From an uncultured Roseburia sp. (GTDB lineage: Bacteria > Bacillota > Clostridia > Lachnospirales > Lachnospiraceae), in the NCBI GenBank assembly GCA_947573605.1, contig CANPGM010000041.1, positions 1-32,200 on the forward strand: DNA of 32,200 bases. The letters run 5' to 3'. This document shows positions 15,153 through 22,597 of this stretch, piece after piece. Within the stretch, counting starts at the first letter, position 1. Each line of letters begins with the position of its first letter. The notes beneath the pieces were generated by a model, which was not told the origin of the DNA, ran no database searches, and worked only from the letters and a program-made list of their open reading frames with translations. Position numbers and translations under genes: made by a program.

Positions 15153-18035
15153 TTACTTCATCAAATACCCCATCGTCTCATCCGAAATCACCGACGTCCC
15201 GCCCATGATATATGTATTCCAGGCGACGCCGTTCTCTAAAAATTCCGCCTGCTCTTTATAATTTTCGTTGGATACCAACAGCACGGGAGCGTTTATCCGC
15301 GCCGCAAACGCGCCGCCCGTCAGTCCGTCCGGAAAATCCCCGCCGTATGCAATTACCGCACAGTAGGAAGTATCCATATCAAAATATTTTGCAACTTCAA
15401 GGGAAGTCGCATAGCGCGAGATTCCGGCAATCCGCGTCACAGAACCCTCGCCGCAAAGATTCTCCGCCTGCCGAAAGACATCTTCGCTCACCGCCGCAGG
15501 CCCTCCTATGATATAAATATGCTCCGGCGCAAGCTCCTTTATCTTATTTACCGCCTCTTCGCTTAAAAAGTCCGCAGCTAAAAATATCGGCATACCCTTT
15601 GCGCCCGCGATACCCGAAATAGATAAGCTGTCCGCATAGGTTTTCCCGCTTACAATCACAATTTCCGTTCCTTTTGCCGCAGACATTTCCTCTACGATCC
15701 TCAGATTCGTATCGTATCTGGAATTTCCTGCAAGCGTCTTAATCCGCTCCTCCCCAAAACCGTAGGAAACAAGCGTTTCCGCCGTCCCCTTCGGTATGGC
15801 GCCGCTTCCGCCGAGCAAATAAATCGTTCCGTCTTTTTTTACGTTGTCTCTGATATAGGCAAGCGTTTCTTCCGTTCCCGACGCGGATTTCCCGACCAGA
15901 AGAATCGGCGCGTCAAAAGACGCTGCAAGCGGCGAGCCTGCCAGCGCGTCCGGAAAATTATCGGCGCTAGCAACCACAACGGCGGAAAACATTTCTTCCC
16001 CGTTTTCAAGCACCGCCTGCTCTTTCATCCGTCCGGCGCATTCCAAAGCCGTACTGTAACGGGTGTTTCCGGCTACGCGCCCGGATTCCGGGTGAAGTGG
16101 CTCGTTTTTCGGAGTCGTTACATTCACAATACAGGAGGCTGTTTTATTCCCGTCTCTTGTCGCCGCTGTAATGATACATTTTCCAATTCCCAACGGCGTA
16201 ACAAGCCCGTTTTCGTCTACCCAAGCTACGCCCGTATCAGAACTGCTCCAGACGATTTTTTTATAAGATGCGTCCCCCGGCGTAACCGTCGCCGTCAGTT
16301 GTAAAGTTTCCTGCGGATATCCAAAAATCGATAACGCCGCTCTGCTCTTATCCAGAACGATATCCGTAACTCTCACTGCCGTTTCGCTTCCTACCGTAAC
16401 GCTGCATTCCGCGCTGGCAGAACCGACCGCGAGCTTGATTACCGTCTGTCCTTCCGATATTCCCGTAACGGTTCCTTCTTCATCTACTACGGCTACCGAC
16501 GGATTGTCCGAAGTCCATAGATAGGCTTCCCATGCGTCAACCGGAGCAACAGCCGGTATCAAATCCGCCATTTCCTCTTTTTTCAGCGTCAGCTCTGTAC
16601 GGTCGAACGCTACTGTAGCAGCCGTTGCCTCCTGACCCTCTAAATAAACGTGGGAATTTTCCGATTTTGTCGCGACAATCTCCTCCGCCGCTTCCTTTGT
16701 ACAGTTTCCGCCGTATCTTACAATAATTTTACTGCCGGGTTCGGTCGCCGCGTTCAGAAAACATTCTTCATGGCCTCTGAGGTCATTTATAACATCTGTT
16801 ACAATATTTTGAACCGTTATTTCAGCCGATAACCGATTGCAATCGGTAAACATATTCCGCATCTGCGTTATATTACTCGTATCAAAGCCGCTGACATCCA
16901 AATATGTCAATTTCCTGCACCCTGAAAACATAAAACTCATATCTTCCACTTTTTCGGTATCAAAGACACTCACATCCAAATTTATCAAACTGGCGCAATC
17001 GTAAAACATACTCCTCATACTTGTCACATTACTCGTTTCAAAACCGCCGACATCGATACTCTTCAAACCGGAGCAGCCGGAAAACATACCCTGCATACTT
17101 GTCACATTACCCGTATTAAAACCGCTTACATTGATATTCTTCAGTTTAGTGCAGTTGGAAAACATATCGGTCATATTTGTCACCCTGCCCGTATCAAACC
17201 CACTGACATCTAAATTTCCCAGCATTCTGCAGGAATTAAACATCCCTTCCATATCCGTTACGTTGCTCGTATTAAAACCGCTGACATTAACATATGTCAG
17301 ATCAGAACAACTAAAAAACATGCCGTTCATATCTGTTACATTCCCGGTATCAAAGCTGCTGACATCGATACGTTCCAAATCCCAACAGGAGCCAAACATA
17401 CCGCTCATATCTGTTACATTCCCGGTATCAAAATCGCTGACGTCTATCTTTGTCATCTCTTTGCAGAAATTAAACATGTCCGCCATGTTTGTTACGTTAC
17501 TCGTATGAAAGCTGCTGACATCCAGCCTCTTCAAACCAGAACAGCCGGAAAACATACCGCTCATATCTGTTACACCACTTGTATCAAGCTCACTAACATC
17601 CACACTTTCCAGCATTTTACAGGAAGCAAACATCCATCTTGTGTTCTTCCATCCGCTCCCTGTTACCTTAGCGCTTACAATTGAATTTCCGTATTCCAGC
17701 CACGGCGCATTTCTATCGCTGGAAGCCCCTTCGCCTCCCGCCAATATCAGATACCCGTCTGTATCCAGCGACCAGTCTATCCCCTGCCAGGTACCGGAAT
17801 CTACAAGCTCTGCCTTTTCCTCCCGCTCCGCCGCAGCCTGTTCCAAATCCATATCGTCGGCTATCGGTATCTCCGGCTCTGTTTCTTCCGCTGCAGAAAC
17901 CGCTTTCCGGACAATATCCCGTTCTTTCTCCTCCGTCTTATTTCCTTCCGCCGCGGCATTTGCCGGACCCGCCGCCGCACAGATACATATGCACATCAGC
18001 AATGACAATATTCTTTTTCTCATTTCTCCTCTCAT
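15153..18035 (-). CDS. BspA-type surface protein with two Big_2 domains and CWB2 anchor (paralog 2)
   Basis: A 960-residue secreted protein built like its neighbours: signal peptide (1-28, ending ANA), the GIDWSLDTDGYLILAGGEGA block, about eleven BspA/DUF285 repeats of about 25 residues, two Big_2 domains (about 460-640) and three C-terminal CWB2 repeats. There is no Pro-rich linker as in paralog 1; the second Big_2 domain takes its place. AGGAG lies 7 nt before the ATG at 18035; a second ATG at 18023 gives MRKRIL and is also possible. The gap to paralog 3 is about 100 bp without a clear terminator, so one operon is likely. Probable adhesin or wall-surface protein. Confidence 0.9.
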   Translation of the reverse strand: MRGEMRKRILSLLMCICICAAAGPANAAAEGNKTEEKERDIVRKAVSAAEETEPEIPIADDMDLEQAAAEREEKAELVDSGTWQGIDWSLDTDGYLILAGGEGASSDRNAPWLEYGNSIVSAKVTGSGWKNTRWMFASCKMLESVDVSELDTSGVTDMSGMFSGCSGLKRLDVSSFHTSNVTNMADMFNFCKEMTKIDVSDFDTGNVTDMSGMFGSCWDLERIDVSSFDTGNVTDMNGMFFSCSDLTYVNVSGFNTSNVTDMEGMFNSCRMLGNLDVSGFDTGRVTNMTDMFSNCTKLKNINVSGFNTGNVTSMQGMFSGCSGLKSIDVGGFETSNVTSMRSMFYDCASLINLDVSVFDTEKVEDMSFMFSGCRKLTYLDVSGFDTSNITQMRNMFTDCNRLSAEITVQNIVTDVINDLRGHEECFLNAATEPGSKIIVRYGGNCTKEAAEEIVATKSENSHVYLEGQEATAATVAFDRTELTLKKEEMADLIPAVAPVDAWEAYLWTSDNPSVAVVDEEGTVTGISEGQTVIKLAVGSASAECSVTVGSETAVRVTDIVLDKSRAALSIFGYPQETLQLTATVTPGDASYKKIVWSSSDTGVAWVDENGLVTPLGIGKCIITAATRDGNKTASCIVNVTTPKNEPLHPESGRVAGNTRYSTALECAGRMKEQAVLENGEEMFSAVVVASADNFPDALAGSPLAASFDAPILLVGKSASGTEETLAYIRDNVKKDGTIYLLGGSGAIPKGTAETLVSYGFGEERIKTLAGNSRYDTNLRIVEEMSAAKGTEIVIVSGKTYADSLSISGIAGAKGMPIFLAADFLSEEAVNKIKELAPEHIYIIGGPAAVSEDVFRQAENLCGEGSVTRIAGISRYATSLEVAKYFDMDTSYCAVIAYGGDFPDGLTGGAFAARINAPVLLVSNENYKEQAEFLENGVAWNTYIMGGTSVISDETMGYLMK

Positions 18036-18134
18036 TTCCCCTCTCCTTCCGCCGCTTTAGCGGCTTCCTCCATTTCTGCGCTGCTATCACATTCTCCGCC
18101 ATTTCCATATACTATATTTAGACAGGCCTTCCCT

Positions 18135-21041
18135 CTACTTCTGCAAATACTTCATTGTCTCATCCGAAATCACCGACGTTCCGCCCATGATATAGGTATA
18201 CTCAATATTGCTGTTCGCCAGAAATTCCGCCTGTTCTTTATAGTTATCATCGGAAACCAGTATCACGGGAGCGTTTAAGCTCGCCGCAAACGCGCCGCCC
18301 GTCAGTCCGTCCGGGAAATCTCCGCCATAGGCAAAGACTGCGGAGTCCGCGAACTCCATACCGAAATATTCCGCAGCCGCAAGCGAAGTCGCATAGCGCG
18401 AAGCTCCGGCAATTCGTATTACAGACTCCGGATCGCAAAGAGTTTCCGCCTGCTTAAATACATCGTCGCTTACCGCCGCCGTCCCTCCGACAATATAAAT
18501 ATGCGTCGGTTCAATTTCCTTTATCTTATCCATAGCTTCCTCGCTTAAAATGTCCGCTGCAAGAAATATTGGCATATGCCGTCTCCCGGCAATACCAGAA
18601 ATTGATAAACTGTCTGCATAGTTTCTTCCGCTTACAATTACAATATCGCTTCCTTTTATAATCGGTAATTCTTCAACTATTTTCATATTTGTTTCATATC
18701 TTGAATTTCCGGCTAAAATTTTAATATGATCTGATCGAAATCCGTAAGAAATAAGCTTCTCCCTCGTCCCTTCCGGTATCGCGCCGGAGCCGCCAAGCAG
18801 ATAGATTATTCCCTCTTTTTCCACATTTTCATTCAAATACTCAAGTGTTTTATTTGATTCGGAAACGTTTTTTCCAACTAAAAGAATCGGCGCTTTTACA
18901 AGCGCAGCAAGAGTAGAACCTGCCAGCGCATCCGGAAAATTGTCTGCGCACGCAACCACAACCGCAGAAAACTTCCCATCTTTTGTTATATATGAAGAAT
19001 TTTCCTGTTGTCCACGTATTCGCTCCGCACATTCTAAAGCTGTGCTGTAACGAGAGGTTCCGGCTACACGGCCAGGCTCCGGGCTGACATAGTTGTAATC
19101 TTCTGTCACTCTAATTACGCAAGATGCTTGTTTTTTTCCATCTTTTGTCGTCGCTGTTATTACTGTTTCGCCAATATGCTCCGCAACTACAAGCCCGTTT
19201 TGATCAACGGTTGCCACATTCGCATTAGAGCTGCTCCATATCACCTTTTTATAGGCCGCTTCTTCCGGCGTTACTGTTGCAATTAACAGTATTCTATCCC
19301 TCCAGCCTTTTTCCCACTTAAGAGTAGCGTTCTTTCTGTTTAATTCTATGCCCGAAACCCTAACCGCAGTTTCGCCTCCTACCGTAACGCTGCATTCCGC
19401 GCTGGCAGAACCGACCGTGAGCCTGATAGTCGTCCGGCCTTCCGACACTCCCATGATAATTCCCTCTTCATCCACAACGGCTATCGACGGATTATCCGAA
19501 GTCCATAGACAGGCCTCCCATGCGTCTATTGGTGTTACGGTCGGAATAAGCTCCGTTATTTCCTCTTTTTTCAGCGTCAGCTCTGTCCGGTCGAACGTTA
19601 CTGATGCAGCCGTTACCTCTTGTCCCTCTAAATAAACGTGGGAATTTTCCGATTTTGTCGCGACAAGCTGCTCCGCCGCTTCCTTTGTACAGTTTCCGCC
19701 GTATCTTACAATTATTTTACTGCCGGGTTCGGTAGCTGCTTCTAAAAAGCATCCTGAATAACGATCTATTTCGCCGCTTTGAATTATCAGCGTTGCAGAC
19801 AGCTTGCTACAGCCCTCAAACATCCCTCTCATGTCTGTTGCGTTGCTTGCATCTAAACAATCTATACCCAAACTTATTAATTTATCACAACCGTTAAACA
19901 TACCGTACATACTTTGAACACTGCCTGTATCAAAATTACTGATATTCAGCTTTTCCATACTTACACAATTTTCAAACATACCGTACATACTTAAAACATT
20001 ACCTGTATTAAATCCGCTAATGTTCAGGTTTTTCAGACTATAACATTCCCCAAACATACCAGTCATATCATCTACATTATTTGTGTCAAAGCCGTCCAAA
20101 TCCAATTCGGCCAGACTTTCACACCTTCTAAACATTTCTCTCATATCCATCACATTACTCGTATTAAATCCGCCCAAATCTAATTCGGTCAGACTTCCGC
20201 ATCCGCTAAACATTTCACCCATATTTGTTACATTACTTGTATCAAAACTTCTTAAATCCAGTTCGGTCAGACTTCCGCATCCGCTAAACATTTCACCCAT
20301 ATTTGTTACATTACTTGTATCAAAACTTCTTAAATCCAATTCGGTCAGACTTCTACATCCGTTAAACATTTCACCCATATTTGTCACATTACTTGTATTA
20401 AATCCGTTTAAATTTAGTTCCGTCAGCCTAACGTCTTCCCCAAACATACCGCAAAAATCGCCTCCCATGCTTGTCACATTACTTGTATCAAAACTGCTGA
20501 CGTCTAATTCTGTCAAGTTACGACATCCCCAAAACATTCCGCTCATATCCGTTACATTGCTTGTATTAAACCTGCTGACATCAAGCTCTGTCAAATTAAA
20601 ACATCCCCAAAACATATCCCTCATATCCGTCACATTACTTGTATCCAAATTACTTAAATCAACGCTTTTCAAATATTGGCGGTTTCCAAGCAAATTATTT
20701 GTACTTTTCCACCCGTTTCCTTTTACTTCCGCACTGATAATTAACTCCTGATACTGTATTGCACGCCAGGGAGCATTACTATCACTTTCTGCTCCTTCAT
20801 TCCCCACCAGAACCAAATGTCCATTCGTATCCAGCGACCAATCGATCCCCTGATACGTACCGGAATCTACAATCTCCGCGCCTTCCTCCCGTGCTTCCGC
20901 AGTCTCCGCCATTCCCGCGCTGCTTACCGCAGCCTGCTCTCCCGGCTTCGTCCCGTCTTCCGCCCTCAAAGCAGCCGGGCTTCCCGCCGCGCACATACTA
21001 AGACACAGCGCCAATGCCAAAATCTTTTTTCTTCTCTTCAT
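18135..21041 (-). CDS. BspA-type surface protein with two Big_2 domains and CWB2 anchor (paralog 3)
   Basis: A 968-residue secreted protein, first gene of the surface-protein cluster. The start at 21041 gives MKRRKKILALALCL, a normal signal peptide; an upstream in-frame ATG at 21149 would add 36 residues lying inside a terminator-like hairpin. Eleven BspA/DUF285 repeats follow, including three almost identical 26-residue units, then two Big_2 domains and three CWB2 repeats. The last part of its DNA is identical to paralog 1 over a 77-bp stretch, while the Big_2 entry region matches paralog 2. Start signal is only fair (AAGGA close to the ATG, AGGGAG further up). It sits behind a long structured leader. 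Confidence 0.88.
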   Translation of the reverse strand: MKRRKKILALALCLSMCAAGSPAALRAEDGTKPGEQAAVSSAGMAETAEAREEGAEIVDSGTYQGIDWSLDTNGHLVLVGNEGAESDSNAPWRAIQYQELIISAEVKGNGWKSTNNLLGNRQYLKSVDLSNLDTSNVTDMRDMFWGCFNLTELDVSRFNTSNVTDMSGMFWGCRNLTELDVSSFDTSNVTSMGGDFCGMFGEDVRLTELNLNGFNTSNVTNMGEMFNGCRSLTELDLRSFDTSNVTNMGEMFSGCGSLTELDLRSFDTSNVTNMGEMFSGCGSLTELDLGGFNTSNVMDMREMFRRCESLAELDLDGFDTNNVDDMTGMFGECYSLKNLNISGFNTGNVLSMYGMFENCVSMEKLNISNFDTGSVQSMYGMFNGCDKLISLGIDCLDASNATDMRGMFEGCSKLSATLIIQSGEIDRYSGCFLEAATEPGSKIIVRYGGNCTKEAAEQLVATKSENSHVYLEGQEVTAASVTFDRTELTLKKEEITELIPTVTPIDAWEACLWTSDNPSIAVVDEEGIIMGVSEGRTTIRLTVGSASAECSVTVGGETAVRVSGIELNRKNATLKWEKGWRDRILLIATVTPEEAAYKKVIWSSSNANVATVDQNGLVVAEHIGETVITATTKDGKKQASCVIRVTEDYNYVSPEPGRVAGTSRYSTALECAERIRGQQENSSYITKDGKFSAVVVACADNFPDALAGSTLAALVKAPILLVGKNVSESNKTLEYLNENVEKEGIIYLLGGSGAIPEGTREKLISYGFRSDHIKILAGNSRYETNMKIVEELPIIKGSDIVIVSGRNYADSLSISGIAGRRHMPIFLAADILSEEAMDKIKEIEPTHIYIVGGTAAVSDDVFKQAETLCDPESVIRIAGASRYATSLAAAEYFGMEFADSAVFAYGGDFPDGLTGGAFAASLNAPVILVSDDNYKEQAEFLANSNIEYTYIMGGTSVISDETMKYLQK
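20143..20455. repeat. 78-bp tandem repeats inside paralog 3
   Basis: The repeat start ATATTTGTNACATTAC recurs at 20221, 20299 and 20377, exactly 78 bp (26 codons) apart. The units at 20221 and 20299 are almost identical in DNA, and both encode FDTSNVTNMGEMFSGC. Neighbouring units are more diverged. Such direct repeats can expand or contract by recombination or slippage. Confidence 0.85.
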
Positions 21042-21118
21042 TTCCTTAACTATGCTCCCTTCCAACAATGAAATATTTAGACATCTGTAAAATGCCGTTG
21101 TCCGGAAAACGAAGCAAT

Positions 21119-21184
21119 AAAAAAGAACCGCAATTTCACAGCCTCGCATAAATTTCTATGCACGGCAAACAAACCGCAGTTCTT
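21119..21184 (-). terminator. Terminator-like hairpin in the leader of the surface-protein operon
   Basis: On the minus strand AAGAAC pairs with GTTCTT, with an inner GCATA/TATGC stem, and the 3' arm runs directly into a T6 tail. It stands about 80 nt before the ATG at 21041. This fits an attenuator or the end of a separate leader RNA. Confidence 0.55.
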
Positions 21185-21579
21185 CTCAAACTCCGATTTC
21201 CCACTTATGGGAACAATCAGGGGAAGCGTCTGAAATATTACTCCCAGACTACACCGTCAAAAAGCAACGCTTCCCCGCTGCGACCGTTCCCTGTTTCCCC
21301 GGCAGTAAAATAACGCCGACGGAAACGCCAGGTGAGAAATCAAGAACGGGATGTAAAGCATACGTCCCACACTCTACACCCCGTTTCAATCCTACTAAAG
21401 GTTCCGGACGCAATCGCACGAATACCCGCAAAAATATTGTAATTTCCCCCTCTTTCCATTATAATATCAATGCGTGTATCGCAGATTCGTCTGTATCGTG
21501 TGGCAGCCGGAATGCCAGACCTTACCGCAGAGGGCGGCAACCCTCTGCGGTGGTACACCGTTTCCGATCCTGATTCTCA
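21185..21579 (-). ncRNA. Structured leader RNA candidate upstream of the surface-protein operon
   Basis: From the promoter at 21586-21614 a minus-strand transcript would run about 540 nt to the first surface-protein gene. It holds an 11-bp perfect hairpin (21524-21534 with 21541-21551), a GTTTCC/GGAAAC stem (21293-21326), a 10-bp stem GGGGAAGCGT (21220-21229 with 21267-21276) closed by GGGAAC/GTTCCC (21209-21214 with 21286-21291), and a competing TTCCCA/TGGGAA hairpin (21198-21213). No riboswitch class I know was recognised. Short ORFs cross the region but none has a convincing start. A plus-strand promoter-like TTGTAA, 17 bp, TATAAT (21437-21465) leaves the strand open. Confidence 0.45.
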
Positions 21580-21585
21580 TTCGAT

Positions 21586-21614
21586 ATTTTATCACAAACG
21601 TCATTTTCTTACAA
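21586..21614 (-). promoter_or_regulatory. Promoter of the structured leader / surface-protein operon
   Basis: TTGTAA at 21609-21614 (minus strand), 17-bp spacer, TAAAAT at 21586-21591 with a TG one base upstream of the -10 (extended -10). Predicted start near 21579. The stretch 21615-21761 has nothing else supported apart from the ribosome site of the next gene. Confidence 0.6.
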
Positions 21615-21761
21615 GAATTAAAAACATAACTGTATTTTAAATGAATATGTACATATTGCCGAAACTGTTTACCTCCTTATTTTTGTGCAATTTGCCGGTT
21701 CAAATGGAAAAGACTGCCTGTTGACAACCGAATCCAATTTATAAAGAAAGAAGGCCGCTCT

Positions 21762-22553
21762 ATGATCTCATTCGGAATGCCGACTTTAATCGAAATCGAC
21801 AGCATGGAAGACACCCTGAAGCGCTGTAAAGAACTTGGACTATCCTTTGTTGAAATCAATATGAATCTGCCTCAATATCAGGTAGAACATCTGGAAAATA
21901 TCGCGCACCTGAAATCGCTGAAGGAACGGTATCAAGTCGAATTTTCGGTTCATCTCGATGAAAATTTAAACGTCTGCGATTTTAATCGGGCGGTTGCGGA
22001 CGCCTACGTTGATACGGTTGTCCGTACCATCCGCGCCGCCAAAGCCTTAGACATATCCATCTTAAATATGCATATGAACCACGGCGTACATTTTACGCTG
22101 CCCGGACGAAAGGTGCGATTATTTGAACAGTATTTTCAAGAATACATGACGTCATGGAAACATTTTCGTACTGTATGCGAAAATGAAATCGGGGATTCCC
22201 ATTTGAAAATATGCATCGAAAATACGGACGGATATCGGGAATATGAAAAGTCCGCCATCGAATTTTTACTCCAAAGCGGCGTATTCGGACTGACCTGGGA
22301 TATCGGTCACTCCAACGCCGCGGCAAATACGGACGAAGCGTTTCTTTTGGCCAACAAAGTAAATTTGCGGCACTTTCATATTCATGACGGATTGGGAAAA
22401 AACGACCACCTGACATTGGGGACCGGAGAAATCGACCTTCATCAAAGATTAAATATCGCAAAAACATGTCACTGCCGATGTGTGGTTGAGACAAAAACGC
22501 TTGACGCCTTAAACAAATCCGTACTCTGGCTCAGAAAGTATCATTATTTGTAA
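21762..22553 (+). CDS. Sugar phosphate isomerase/epimerase-like TIM-barrel protein
   Basis: A 263-residue cytoplasmic protein of the xylose-isomerase-like TIM-barrel superfamily. Likely metal ligands sit in the usual order: CIENTDG near 147-153, TWDIGHSN near 178-185, HFHIHDGLGKNDH near 205-217 and the C-terminal VVETK near 242-246. Members include sugar isomerases, epimerases and endonuclease IV; the compact size and the HIHDG block favour a sugar enzyme over a nuclease. AGAAGG lies 7 nt before the ATG. It is a single gene between the structured leader and a convergent GH13 gene. Substrate cannot be told. Confidence 0.85.
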   Translation: MISFGMPTLIEIDSMEDTLKRCKELGLSFVEINMNLPQYQVEHLENIAHLKSLKERYQVEFSVHLDENLNVCDFNRAVADAYVDTVVRTIRAAKALDISILNMHMNHGVHFTLPGRKVRLFEQYFQEYMTSWKHFRTVCENEIGDSHLKICIENTDGYREYEKSAIEFLLQSGVFGLTWDIGHSNAAANTDEAFLLANKVNLRHFHIHDGLGKNDHLTLGTGEIDLHQRLNIAKTCHCRCVVETKTLDALNKSVLWLRKYHYL

Positions 22554-22578
22554 AACGAGCCGCGCCAAAAGGCGCGGC
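22553..22578. terminator. Terminator between convergent genes at 22553 and 22598
   Basis: GCCGCGCC (22559-22566) pairs perfectly with GGCGCGGC (22571-22578) around AAAA. On the minus strand a TTTT follows after TCG, so it best serves the GH13 gene; it may also stop the plus-strand gene. Confidence 0.75.
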
Positions 22579-22597
22579 CGCTTAGCAAATCTCCATT

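Noticed and set aside
20083-20751. Long plus-strand ORF of 222 codons opposite paralog 3
   Set aside because: It is the antisense reading of the BspA repeats, which gives a repetitive Leu/Ser/Val-rich sequence; no ribosome site or family.
21042-21149. N-terminal extension of surface-protein paralog 3
   Set aside because: The extra 36 residues run through the terminator-like hairpin region and precede a normal signal peptide at MKRRKK.
21249-21558. Two overlapping small ORFs (60 and 72 codons) in the leader of the surface-protein operon
   Set aside because: No ribosome sites, overlapping frames and heavy base-pairing suggest RNA structure, although a decayed gene cannot be excluded.
21524-21560. 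T-box or other known riboswitch in the leader
   Set aside because: GGTGGTAC resembles part of a T-box core, but the consensus around it, a specifier loop and an aminoacylation-related gene are lacking.
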